NCBI RefSeq assembly: GCF_011075055.1
Contig: NC_058151.1
Location: 7,334,251-7,398,250, forward strand
Length of the DNA stretch: 64,000 nt
DNA from: Mangifera indica
Taxonomy: Eukaryota > Streptophyta > Magnoliopsida > Sapindales > Anacardiaceae
Direction of reading: 5' to 3'
In this document: positions 12,060 to 24,440 of the stretch, in pieces
Layout: every line of letters begins with the position of its first letter
Numbering within the stretch: position 1 is the stretch's first letter
Translations under genes and position numbers: made by a program
The notes under the pieces: generated by a model
Told to the model about the DNA's origin: nothing
The model's database searches: none
What the model saw: the letters and a program-made list of their open reading frames with translations, nothing else

Positions 12060-13790
12060 CACTACACTGAAATACCCTAAAAAGATAAAAATTGGAAAAT
12101 TAGAAAAACGAAACTCAAATAAAAAATTTACATGTTAAAATATCTTAGAATGTCAAAAATAAAAAATTACTTGAAAATCTGAAAAGTACAAATCAAAATA
12201 TCCTAAAATGATAAAAATAAAAAACAGATCTGGATTTTGAAAACTAAACATTGAAGTACCTTGAAATGACAAAAATTGAAAAATCGAACTGAAATTCAAA
12301 AAGTACATGTCAAAATATCATAAAATAATAACAATAAAAGAACTGGAAACTACGCGTTAAAAAAACTTAAAATAACAAATACAAAAAAAAATATGACTGA
12401 AATTCGAAATCTAAACATTGAAATATCCTAAAATGTTAAAAACCAAAAAATTACTCGAAAATCTGAAAAGTACGAATCAAAATATCTTAAAATGACAAAA
12501 ATAAAAAATAGTCCTGAATTTCGAAAAAATACCCTGAATGATAGAAACCAAAAAATCAAATTGAAATTCAAAAAGTACATATCAAAATATCCTTGAATAA
12601 CAATAATCGAAAAACTGAACTAAAATTTGAAAACCACATGCTTAAAAACCTTAAAATGACAAATATTGAAAAACAGAACTAAAATTGGAAAATTACATGT
12701 TAAAATACCCTAGAAAGTCAAAAACTGAAAAATCGCTCAAAAAATCGAAACTTACAAGTTAAAATACCCTAGAATGATAAAAATAAAAAATACCCTGAAT
12801 TTCAAAAACTAAACATTGAAATACCATGAAATGACAAAAACTGAAAAATCAAACTAAAATTCAAAAAGTACATGTCGAAATATCCTAGAATAACAACAAT
12901 CGAGAAACTGAACTAAAGTTTGAAAACTACATGTTTGAAAACCTTAAAATGAAAATAATCGAAAAACATAATTAAAATTCAAAAATTACACATTAAAATG
13001 CCCTAGAATTTCAAAAACTGAAAATCGCTTAAAAATTTGAAACTTACAAGTCAAAATACCCTAAAATTAAAAAAATAAAATAAAACCATGAATTTTGAAA
13101 ACTGAACGTTAAAAATACCCTAGAATAATATAAAGTGAAAAATCGATTTAAAATTCAAAAAGTACATATAAAAATGCATTAGAATGGCAACAATTGAAAA
13201 TTTTGGACTAAATTTTGAAAACTATACAACCAAAAACCTTAAAATGACAAATATCGCAAAAAAAGGAAATTGAAATTCGAAATTCGAAATCTATACGTTG
13301 AAATACCCAAAAATTTCAAAAATAAAAAAATCATTCGAAATCTGAAAAGTATGAGTCAAAATATCCTAAAATGAACAAAAATAAAAAAAATCTGAATTTT
13401 AAAAACTAAACGTTGAAATAGCTTAGAAATGAAAAAACCGAAATACCGATTTGAAATTCGAAAATTACATAAGAAAACCGACCTAGAAAGCACAAAAATA
13501 AAGAAACAGACTTAAAATTCGAAAATGACACTTCCAAGAAACTTAAATCAAGAAAAAAAGGACATAAAATTTGAAAACTAAATGTTGAATTAACTTAGTA
13601 TGATAAAAACCGAAAATCGATCTAAAATTTGATAATTACATCGTAAAAAAGGACTAGAAAAACATAAAAATCAATAAACAGACCTCAAATTCAAAAACTT
13701 CATATCAAAAAAACCTTAAAATAGAAAAAATGGCTCTGAAATTAAAAAACTATACATCAAAAAACCGTAGATGTGAAAAATAGCAATTTA
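12060..13790. repeat. Degenerate short tandem repeats in the right subterminal region of the MULE
   Basis: About 1.7 kb is built from variants of one theme: 'gaaattcgaaaactacacgttgaaataccctaaaatgacaaa', with unit length drifting around 45-60 bp. The same theme occurs at 1-150 in the other MULE fragment. It is strongly purine-biased on this strand. No coding potential is seen. Such arrays are common in MULE ends, but I recognise no named family. Confidence 0.75.
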
Positions 13791-14629
13791 CCTTCTTATA
13801 TATTTCTACCTATAGTTTTTCTTTGCCCCTTTATCAATTTTCTAATCTCCCATATGCCCTATAGTTTCAAAAAAGTCAATTTCCCCCCTCCCCCACTCCC
13901 CCGTATTCCTTGTGTTCCATGGATCACCTCCTAGGTTACTATAAAATTCCCCTCTACCCCTTAGGGATTTCCCTCGCCTCCTTTGGGTCTTAACTCTTTG
14001 AAAAAAATTAGATTTCCTCCGATCCCACGGGCCATCGTTCCAATTCGAGAGAGATTTAATTCACCCCAGGGAATCTAGGGGTCCCCCAGGTCAGATCTCT
14101 GGTCAAACTAACGTATTTTTTTATCAAAAATTATCATTTTAGCCTCCAATTTCAACACAAATCAAATTTATTCATTCTATAATATAACGACCCTAAAAAA
14201 ATTCAACCAAAACAACCAAGAATTAAGACATTTTATGCATTATTCAAAATCAAAACCCTAAACATCTAATGCTCAAAATCTTCATTAAATCGCAATAATC
14301 TTAACAATAAATTGATTCAAACAAAAGTAGGGATGATGTATTAACCTTCTTTATCATTTTTTGTCACTGGAAAACACGAAAAAGTCAATGAAAATCCGAA
14401 GAAAAAAAACAAATGCTACGTCATGTGAGACCCATAGGAAACCTGTAAATTTCTTTGATTTTCAATAGTGTACCAGAGAAAATTTAGGTAGAAATATGTA
14501 AAATTTTTTGTTTATATGACAGGGGTATTTTGGTCATTGCACCTAAATAAGGTATTTTTGCTTAATTTTTAATTTTCTACATAATTTCACTTAAACTCCT
14601 TATGTTTTTGCGAATTACTTTAATTTCCC

Positions 14630-14638
14630 TAAAATAAA
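14630..14638. repeat. Right target-site duplication of the MULE
   Basis: TAAAATAAA directly follows the terminal CCC and is identical to 1947-1955. The two copies define the element ends to the base. Confidence 0.85.
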
Positions 14639-14951
14639 TAGCATTAATATCTAAAGAAACATCAAAGCTTTTCCATTAATTACTTGGCGCTTCGCAGCTT
14701 AAGAAAACCAACGGCTAAGATAAAGCCTTGGCACAAAACCAACTCCTACATGAAGCGTCAGATCCTAAAGTAGAACTGTTTCCTTCCATTCGAAATTGGG
14801 CGGGCAAAAGCGCGAGAACCCAACGACTAACCCACGCTCTGTAACAACCTTTTGAAAACCCTAACCATCTCCAACAAAATCAGTTAACAGGAAACAAAAT
14901 AACTTCAAGAATTAAATACTCCAACTCAAAGAAGCTTCACTAGGTTAAAAA
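14639..14951 (+). promoter_or_regulatory. Upstream region and 5' leader of the MMD1-like gene
   Basis: Only 313 bp separate the MULE target duplication from the start codon. The stretch includes ACCAACGGCT at 14707-14716, which fits nine of ten positions of the plant mitosis-specific activator (MSA) consensus YCYAACGGYY. A GC-rich patch with GGGCGGGCAAAAGCGCG lies near 14798. No clear TATA box is seen close to the start. Regulatory meaning is inference; the original distal promoter has been pushed 12.7 kb away. Confidence 0.35.
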
Positions 14952-17617
14952 ATGCCGGTCCCAATTCTTGAATCTTGCAGGAAAAGAAAGAGAAGACCTA
15001 AACTTTTTGGCTTCCACACATTTGGCGACTCGGGTTGCCCAATTACTTCCACGGGTCCTTTTCGTGATAACATTCGCCTCTTTCTCCAACGGGGTGGTGA
15101 GCTTGAAGACTACAGAGTTCAAGGGATGCCCATTTGGTGTACTCTTCTAGTTTACGAGTCTGCGAATTTTGTTATCCCTCTTTACACCATTGAAGACACT
15201 GTGGCACACTCTCCTCAGCCATTTTGTGATCACTGCAGATGCACCGGTTAGCCCTCTATTGTTTGTGTTGTTTAATTTACTGAGTGGGTTCTAGTTCTTT
15301 TTGCTTGTTTTTTAATTACTTTTCATGATAGAGCTCCATTAGTTTGAGTTCCATGACTCAATTCCCGAGTGGGGTTTTGTCGTTTTTGTCAGGAGTCTCT
15401 GTTTTTGTGTTAATTTGGAGATCCTAGCCTAGTTTTTGTTGTTTTAGGTTGTGAATTTTAGTTTTGGATATGCATACTCTGCAGTAACCAACTGTCATTA
15501 CTACTTATAAGTACCGGTTACGCTCCATTTTACTTTCTTATATTTGGCCTTTATTAGTTTTGATTCCTTGACTCATTTCCCAAATGTGGTTTTTCTTAAT
15601 TTTGAGATCCTAGGCTTAGTTTTTGTTTTATGTTGTGGGATGTAGTTTTGGATGTAGACACTCTGCAGGTTATGCTCCGTTTTGTGTTTTGATTTTCTGT
15701 TGTTTTGGTTTGATTGAGAAATTGAAGTTTTGTCGTGATTAGGTTGGAGTAATCATTTTGTGTCAAAACGGAAGTATCATGTGATTATACCGAATGATGA
15801 TGACTGGAACAAGCATCTGGAGGATGATGTTTTTGATGTACAAAATCACCTTTTGCATGGCTTAATCCATTGTAATGGGTTTGGTCATTTACTCTGCATT
15901 AATGGGATTGAAGGAGGTTCAAAAAATCTCTGTGGGAGAGAAATCATGGACCTCTGGGACCGAATTTGTACAATTCTTCAAGCCAGGTAATCTAAACTCC
16001 CCTTATTGGTTGAGTTTCCTTGTGTTTGTGAGATTAACAAATGTTAGTTATGGCAGGAAAATCACTGTCGAAGATATGTCAAAGAAGAAGTCTATGGATC
16101 TTCGCCTTCTCCATGGAGTTGCGTATGGGCATCCATGGTTTGGCAGATGGGGATACAAATTCTGCCATGGAAGCTTTGGGGTTGCAGAGCACAACTACAA
16201 CAGAGCAATAGAAATTCTTAGCTCTTTGGAACTTGATAATATCATGCAAGATTTTCGAGACACCAATAAGTGGAGACAAATTAAGCAAATAATTCATTAC
16301 TACAGAAATATGAGTGAAACCCAACTGATCACTCTGAAAGATCTTCTGAGGTTTATGTTAACTTTCAAGTCATGTGCTTCTGCTCAGAAGAAATCAATAA
16401 TGGCAAACACCGCCTCTTCATTTTCTATCCCAAAACCTTCAATGCGAATCTCCTTGAGGAATAAGTGTCTAGTTAAGGATAAGTCTTCAAAGTACAGAAA
16501 GTTCAGTAGTTTAATTGCTAATATGGATAGTAGATGGTCTGCAAGAAGACTAGAATCTGCAGCAGAAGTGATTGTGAATGCATTGTTAGAAAAGAAAGCA
16601 GAGAAGTTTGGACACGACGGGATGAGTCGACAAGAAGTAAGAGATGCAGCAAGGATGCAAATTGGTGACACAGGTTTACTCGATTATGTGTTGAAATCTA
16701 TGAACAATGTAATTGTCGCAGATCATATTGTGCGCCGTGCAGTGAATCCAAATACTCGGTTATTAGAATACACAATTCATGAGCTTGGTAATGGTGAAGA
16801 ACTTGAAGCCTTTGAGCCAGAACTTGAAATACTCAAACACCACCTTTTATCTCCAACTGTAGAGCCTGGAGGTGATGTTAGCGGTGAGGTGGTGTATCTG
16901 TACAGGAATGTGCTTTTGAATTACCCGGGATCAAAACTGGTTGGTTTGGCAAGTCAGGTAGTTCTAGACAGCAAACACTTTGTAAAAGAATGGCCTTTCA
17001 AGGATGAGCAAGATCAGTTATTGAGATTTACATGCCAAATAATACCAAATTCTGTCGATGAAAAATCCAATTTAACACCCGGGGAGGTGGTAATGATTCC
17101 ATTGCATGCGACGATTTTGGAGCTGAAGCAAGCCATTGAAACTGCACTGAGAGACACTTACTGCATCATGGAGAAACTAGTTGTGACAGATATCGAAAAC
17201 ATTCGAGGAATGGAGGATGGAGAAGTTGTGTTTGGAGCAATAGAGTCAGGTGCTGAAATTAGCGTGAGAGGAGAAGGGATAGATTTGGAGTCAAAGTATA
17301 AGCGTGAAGGAGGAGATGAGAATTGGAAGGTAAAATGTGAGTGCGGGGCTGAAGATGATGATGGGGAAAGAATGGTGGCATGTGACATTTGTGAAGTTTG
17401 GCAACACACACGCTGCCATGGGATTCAAGATTCAGAGATAGTGCCATTGCTCTTTGTGTGCCCTGGTTGCTGCACTTCTTCATTTGCATCATCCACAACC
17501 CAATCTCAGTATGAGTATGAATTTGAAAGCACCAATGATTTGTTTTTGACTGCTGAATCTGAATTTGGAGATGGGGTAGAGCTTTGTATAAAGAATGATG
17601 TTGGGATGCTTATGTGA
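14952..17617 (+). CDS. MMD1: PHD-finger protein, MALE MEIOCYTE DEATH 1 (MMD1/DUET)-like
   Basis: Three exons: 14952-15246, 15743-15986 and 16057-17617. All junctions are GT-AG, and the joined frame encodes 699 aa, close to Arabidopsis MMD1. The N-terminus, MPVPILESCRKRKRRPKLFG, and the FGHLLCINGIEGGSK and LLHGVAYGHPWFGRWGYKFC blocks are typical of the MMD1/MS1 plant PHD family. A C-terminal PHD zinc finger, C4HC3 type, starts at about residue 607: CECGAEDDDGERMVACDICE, then WQHTRCHG and VCPGC. In Arabidopsis this nuclear protein acts in male meiocytes, binds methylated H3K4 and is needed for meiotic transcription, chromosome condensation and progression. The ATG at 14952 is chosen because it begins the conserved N-terminus. 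No disabling change is seen. A MULE lies directly upstream. Function is inferred from homology. Confidence 0.93.
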
Positions 17618-19100
17618 GTCAATTTGTTTTACTCTGTAATTTTCATTTACATTTTGTATCTCTAACTGAAAATTCATGGATGGATCATATTCATAAAGAA
17701 TTTCCCATTTTATTTCTACCTGATTTAACTAATTTTACTTTTTCTGTAAATTCATATAATTTTTGTTCATTCATTGGTTAGAACCCCTGCAACATAAAAA
17801 TATTGAGAGATTTTTAATCATATATCTAATTTTTGTGATATTTAAATTAAAATTTATTCAGTAATTTAATTAAAAAAATATTTATACATAACTCTAGTAA
17901 TACATTAATACATTCAACCTTAACAGGTTAAAGTATATGTAGAATTTGTTGGGATGCCTAAGGACTCATAATGACAACATAAGAGTAGTGACAAAGTAAA
18001 ATTTAAAAATTTTCTAACATATCATTCATCCATAGATAACTATAAGATCAAATTATCGACATAATATGCATAAACAAAACATAAGGTGTTTAAGATATGC
18101 TTACGCTTGAAGGCTCTTTCACTTTGAAATTGAAACTGAAGTCTTTCATTTCCAATCAAGCATAGGATGACACTTTGGTATACACATATAGCAACTTAAT
18201 CAATGAAAGGCCAGGAAAAAGGACTTATGTGTTTGTTTAAACACTAAGGTGAGTGAGCTATTTGATAGAGTTTTGGTTAATGTAAATTTCTCCAAAAGTT
18301 CTTGAAATGTTGAATAACAATGTGCTTATATACATACTGCACATTCTAAGAGGTGGAATAGTCACTCCAATAATAATACAAATGTGACAATTGTGTGCTG
18401 ATTGAATAAGGAACGATCTTTTCAAGAGTTATAATGGTTCTACCATTGACTTAATAGTTGTCCATGATATTTAACATCAATAACCATATAAGGACAAATC
18501 TTGGGTAAGATCAGTCTTACGTGGAATGATTGTTCCAACTAGTGAAATGCATGTTCCATTGAATTGTCATCCTTAGCCGATTTGGATAAGAGTTGCTTTG
18601 TCAAATATAACTCCAATCCCTCATTTTTTGGGTTTTATCACTTGTCTTAGAAAGTAAGATAAAATCTCACTTTGGCCTAACAATAAGATAAAACTCAAAA
18701 CCATCATCCCAAAATCCAAATACAATTCACTTTATGTAACTCATAACTTCCAATTCTTGTATTCAACCCTTTTTTATGTATGTGACTGACAGGTTCTATG
18801 TCATATTGGTAGTGTACAAATGGTTGACGAATTTACAATCTGTCAACCATTCTTACACAAACCGAGCTTGACCGCTAACAAAACATTATGATAAAGTTAA
18901 ATGATAAAAAGTTAATGAAAGATGTGAACCTGTCTTTGACACGGTTACTATAGGGAATTTTCGGGTCATTGAAAACTGACAAGGGCAACATAATACAATA
19001 AAAAATTCAAATAACCCAAAAATCCCCTCTTGGATCATGTTTTAATAGATATTTACACAAAAATGTTATCGCAACCATAAAAGGGTTTCAACGACAACAA
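17618..19100. other. 3' flank of the MMD1-like gene, no gene recognised
   Basis: AT-rich sequence. The first 100-200 bp are presumably 3' untranslated region. The rest contains no convincing frame, LTR or inverted repeat that I can support. Confidence 0.5.
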
Positions 19101-21528
19101 TACTTGCGTTCAACGGCTCTTTTGGTCTTTTTATGGCAATAGGTTCACTCTCCAACCTACAATAAGGAGGCACCTTAGTATTTAGGTGAAGCACAAATGT
19201 AAGGAGGCTGAAAATGTACGTGTAAGTCTGCTAGGCCGTGACACACGTGGAGAGTGTTTAGGGTGATGAGTGGTCTATAACACCCACAGGTATGTTTGAG
19301 GTTATTTTGGTCTTTTTAGTATTTTTTCCTATGTGAGATTATGCTTGAGAAGCTATGTGATAAGATAATTCAGATTTGTGGCATGCACGACCATGTATGA
19401 GAGGTTACACACTCGTTTATAATGTGGCGGAATGGCAAAATGGTCTTTACACATAATATAATTTGGTCATGATACACGCCTGTGTAAGTAGGGTACAAGA
19501 TGGTGTCTAGTCAGTGAATTTTGAATTCTAGGATAAAGATATGTTATACAGGAATCGTGCAATGTGACTATGTGCTTAGTATACACGCTCGTATATGTCT
19601 ATTTAATCTGAAAATGAAAATGATTGCACAACGTGCAACACTCATTTTTCTTTAAAATCCTTTCAACCAAACAAAATAAAAGGGATCATTGAAGAGTGCT
19701 AAAGTAACATCTTGCTAGGAGAGAAGCTTTTGGGAGCTGTTCAAATCACGAAAAGACTATTATCATCATTTTATCAAGGTAAATAGAATGTGTGCATGAT
19801 GTTTGATTGCTTAGGATAGTTATATGTATATATTAATAATTGATGTTGGGATTAATTAAGTTTGCATGATTATTGTTCAATTTATAATTTAGAATTACTA
19901 AATCTTGGTTAAGTGTCGATTCTCTTTTGCATGAGTTGTTTAAATTGTTGTAATGGTCTGTTGCAGTTGATAGAAGATTGGAATTTTGCCTATGCTTGTA
20001 TATGATAGAATGTGCTTTTGAAAGGTAGTGTAAGATGGGATATGAATATGGAGTAAGTATTGTGCCATGTTGGTGATGTTTAAGTTATCAATTTATAGGT
20101 ATAAGGTGGAAGAGGGTTGTATGGTATAGTGTTAGCTATGAAATATGTTTTCTTATAAGTGTTTTTGATTGTTTGTTGAGGCCTAGAAAGTGGAGAAAAA
20201 TTGGATTCAAAATTATGGAAATTCTAGCAACATACGACTGTGTGTCTAAGACACACAAGTGTGTGTCTTTGAGAAAATTCTAATCGTGTAAAATGAATAC
20301 ACGAGAGTGTAGAATTGGGAATGGACACACACCTGTGTGGTTAGGGACACACGGTCATATGCCCTGCATTAAGGATACACTCATGTGTGCTTAAGGTGCA
20401 TGTCATGTAGATTAGGAAATACACGCCCGTGTTTAATGATACACACCTGTGTAGAGTTAGGGAAACTTGGAAATGTAAACACTTGAAATTAATAAAGAAT
20501 GTATAAAATTTTGCTATGAATACATAGGGTAGAGAAATGACAAATTTACTCCTATAAGGGACGTCGATGAAAAAAAGCCAATGATAAGACCTTAATGAGA
20601 GTTGTTGTGATGGAAATCAATAAGAGTGTGTCCAATTATGTGAAAGATAACATGTACTTGATGAGATCATATTCGAATCAAAAATTTGGATATGATGTAC
20701 GATAATGTTGTAAGCCACCAAACTGTGTGTAAAGTGGTTGTGAAAGCAAAATGGCTAACAAATCTATGAGATTCCATACAGACAATGGGCATCATAGCAT
20801 TTGGGATGTGTGTACAAAGACAGAAGAGGCTAGGTCCTATTGTATAAATAGTATTGTCTCAACAGTCCAAGTCCAACCGATATGTGTATGAATTACACAT
20901 AAGAATGACATTCGAGATATCATAAGCTTTCATATGACATTTGGGTCATCAATATACATCGTAAGGGTTAGTCATTCGTGATGACACCTCGTTACATGAG
21001 TAAGGGCGCTAGGTGATAAGATAATTCGGATAGACATCTAGGATATTTGGAATACATTTGTGGATTTTCATAGGAAATAAGTAACATTACTTCATATATT
21101 ACTTTTGCTACTTACTAAGTGTAAATTTACTCATGTGTTTGTTGTGTGATTTTGCAAGTAGGGTTTCAAAGCAGCAGGTGGCGGCAAAGAGACTAGCGGT
21201 ATGACTCATTACAGTGCATGAGGGCATGAGGGCTTGGATGTCTTTATTTTTGAACTATTTATCATATTCTTATGAATTCTTTTACATGTATTGATGCACT
21301 TGGGTTTGACATATAGTTGTTTTACTTTGATTTGTATAGTTTCATATATGTTGTCCAGATAGTGTTTAAATCATCATGTTACATATTTAGTACACTTTTG
21401 GGATTATGACTTTGATTTTAATGTATTGCATATAATAATTGTAATATCACACTATGGAAGTTTGATAGGTTACGTTTCTTAAGGTGCATATTCCAGATAA
21501 GGGTAAATGCCTAGAGAGGGGTGTTACA
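19100..21528 (-). mobile_element. Probable Ty3/gypsy-type LTR sequence, minus orientation
   Basis: On the minus strand it starts TGTAACACCCC at 21528, the usual start of many plant gypsy LTRs. A cluster of ACACGCCYGTGT-like palindromic words occurs at 19476, 20227, 20321, 20374 and 20408-20450. A stretch ending GCAAAATCACACAACAAAC lies near 21150. The left limit is not defined, no partner LTR or polyprotein is visible, and there is no coding frame of note. The family call rests on LTR style only. Confidence 0.45.
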
Positions 21529-22756
21529 TGGTCACCTTTGATCATATGTGTAAAGATGCAAAATTGTGAAATCTCGTCTCTATTTATAAAGATGCCATGA
21601 ACAATCATTCATTGCGGATGCATGTAACACCCTTTTTCAGAAGTACTATCCTCTGAACCGAGACATCACTAAATTGTCTATTTTGAACATGTATTTAATA
21701 CAAAACATACAATAAACTCAAAAACATTTGAATAAAACTTCATTTATTAAACTTATAAAATTACTAAAATATACTTGTTGAAAACAAATAAAAAATGTAC
21801 AAAAGATGTCTAAATATCAAACTAGAAACTAAAATCCAAATTATATGTATAGTCAAATACATAAGTAAAATCATAGTGAAATAAAACTGATAAAACTGAA
21901 ATGATTGGAATGCCCTTGTAGCTCTACACATATTGACCATCGTTCGTCCACCAGTCATCATGATCACCTATACTTGCATATATGAAAGTGGGGGAGTGAG
22001 TGATAAAACTTTCAGGAAGTAGAATATTCTATTGACAACTCTTACGGAAAATCCTCAAAATACCTTTGATCTCAACTTTTACTATTTCTGTTATCCGAAC
22101 TCGACATCGAACTCCTTTATGGATGATTATGGGTCTTAATATTTTCTCTATGCTCATACTATATTTAAAGGATTGTTTAGGCTATATATCATAACTCTTA
22201 GGTCAAATTATGTCTTACTTGATCACTAAGAAACTGCTCCCTTAGATTCTTATCTAGCATGACTATACTAAACTCTATGGAAACATCTAAATCTGAAAGC
22301 TATAATTGTAACTGTATACTAGGTTGATTAGTCCAAATCAAATGTAGGGATTTAACAGTTTGACCATGTGAGTTATCACTCTATTTAACTACACCAAACT
22401 GTATCTCATCTGAGGTCTACTACGAGCAGGTAACAACCTACTACAAGCGATGTAGTGAACATGTACTCATAATGCCTCCTCGTAACGATCCTATTATGTT
22501 TAGCATGCATGCGTCTTGAGCTTTACTTAACTTGTTCTTGCTTCCACCTAATAATATATCTCGTGTCATACTATAACTTAACTCTTAGACACATAGAGTA
22601 CTACTATGTACCTAAACCTTTGTGTTGTTACTTGGGATGACCCATATATCTCCAGCCTAGTTCCTTTACTCTTTTCCTTTTTCTGCCCTACCCACATAGG
22701 TGTGTTGTTGGACCCTTAGATGTTTTGATTATGTCAAAACTAAGTTTAAAGTTGTT

Positions 22757-22905
22757 AGTCAATATTTAATGAGCTAAGTAAGTCCATGACATAACATTCT
22801 TATGACCAAAAAATAGGTGAAATTCATATTTTTAAATTTTTAGATGCGGGATGCCCGTCCCCAAATATTTAATAAGCTAAGTAAGTCTATGACATAACAT
22901 CCCAT
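22757..22905. repeat. Direct repeat of about 45 bp
   Basis: 'aatatttaatgagctaagtaagtccatgacataacat' near 22764 recurs as 'aatatttaataagctaagtaagtctatgacataacat' near 22865. The pair lies in the SIRE-like LTR just left of the copia insertion. Confidence 0.75.
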
Positions 22906-22928
22906 GCTTGTTTTTGCAAGTTTAGAGC

Positions 22929-23293
22929 TGTTAGCAGAAATTGAAAAGGGTCTAGGATCATAAAAAAACATACCCGGATGAAATATTCAAAATACTGATG
23001 ATGATTGATGATCCAATGCACTCCTATTAGAATCCACAACACAATTTGCTTGATTTGTTTTCCTATTATCTGTGAAGATTTCTTACAGATGAAGAGAAAA
23101 TGATAGAGAGAGTGTTTCTTAGAGTTAAGCGTTAGATTAAAAATCTCAATAGAAGTTACATTATTTTTATTAAAAAGAGAGTGGTAGTTAACTTCAATAA
23201 TTGTCAAGGGCAAAAAAGTTATTTTTAGGTTAATTTTGTCTTTTTAACCTTAATGGATCGAGTTAACCCATCATGGGTAGACTGGATCCAATA
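22929..23293 (-). repeat. 3' LTR of the copia element
   Basis: Direct copy of 30213-30579. It reads TGTTAGCAGAAATTG on the plus strand and ends GACTGGATCCAATA. The expected terminal CA is changed to TA in both copies. Confidence 0.8.
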
Positions 23294-24440
23294 TCTCTCA
23301 CTCACACATGATAGGGTGATCTGAATCACAAAACTCTTCCACAGAAATCTTATAGAACAGAGCAATTCTTACTGGCAAATGTGTCATGCAACCTTGCGAG
23401 CAACCTGTATTTTAAAGCTAATTTACTATGCATATGTTAGGAATAACATAGTCACTTCAACTTGAAAAATAATAAAGCGTTAATCTCGTAATACCCCAGA
23501 CTTACTCGATAACACTAGCTTCTTTCAATCCCTTATTTATTATTATGTTACATTTCTATGTATCCATAATCAAGTCCAATCTCCTATATGAATGACATGA
23601 TCGGTCGACCAATAGACACATGTAATGTATAAGTCTTCCTCTTCTACTTGAAATTCTCAATTTAAACTAAGCTATTTTTCTAGTTATGTTTTATAGACCG
23701 AATCATGCATGACCATAGGTTCCAAGCTAAGATAACAACACTAAGAGTAAACATCAAATAGCAGCAAAAAGTCAAAGGCTATCAACATGAGGTAATCCTC
23801 ATAAAGTCTTACAAAGTGGAGGAGCAGAGATTCATCCTTCCACTACTTTAAATAGTCATTTTATTTATGCACACATGGTATGAATCATGTGCTACAATGT
23901 GTATCTATTCAAAAATGTCATTACCAACATTGGATAGATCTTAGTTCAATCGCTACCCTTAGTGCCTAACCTGAGTTTTTAATCATCTCTTCAATCTTGT
24001 AGGTATTATTATATTAAGAAGTCACATCTAACATTCATAAGTTATTTAGATGTGGGGAATCTAAATCAGTCATTTTCAAATTCATCAAATCATGACCTTA
24101 TATTGATTAATTATCAAGGCAACATATCCAATAATTCGTTTCTTGAGCAACTCTCATCTTCTAAGTACACTCTCTCAATGGTATCAATCTTAAGAAACAT
24201 GTCTCATCTTTGCACGCTCTCTTAACATCAAAGGCAATTGCTCTTGTGAGAGAGCCAATCAAACTTATGTGACATTATCATCTTGTTGAGGTTTCAAAAA
24301 GTAATATGTATATAGATAAACACCAAGAATTCAAACACATAAATAAAATAAATTCAAATTATTTGATGTTCTAACATTGTGTTACAAGTACAATATATAC
24401 TCAACAAGTCATTTATTATATTCTACGCAAACCAAGAGAC

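Larger units (their letters stand above)
1956..14629. mobile_element. Complete Ulp1-carrying Mutator-like element (MULE), 12.7 kb
   Basis: The ends are imperfect inverted repeats. The left end reads GGGCAATTAAAGTAATTGA and the reverse complement of the right end reads GGGAAATTAAAGTAATTCG. A second matching block, ATTAAGCAAAAAT, lies about 35-75 bp inside each end. The element is flanked by a perfect 9-bp duplication, TAAAATAAA, the length typical of Mutator insertions. Inside are a MULE transposase pseudogene on + (3296-6145) and a Ulp1 protease/DUF1985 pseudogene on - (8905-12045). This pair is known from the plant MULE lineage that captured Ulp1-like genes (Kaonashi-type). Repeat blocks lie at 2280-3140, 6330-7960 and 12060-13790. 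Positions 7980-8900 are AT-rich with nothing recognised. Both genes are broken, so the copy is not autonomous now. Confidence 0.85.

Noticed and set aside
15875..16056. Single long 580-aa reading frame that would start the PHD protein at 15875
   Set aside because: Its beginning is out of frame with the conserved protein and reads through the intron at 15987-16056; the spliced frame gives the conserved N-terminus.
16079..17677. Minus-strand frames of 60-95 aa under the MMD1-like gene
   Set aside because: They are shadows of the conserved plus-strand exon and match no family.
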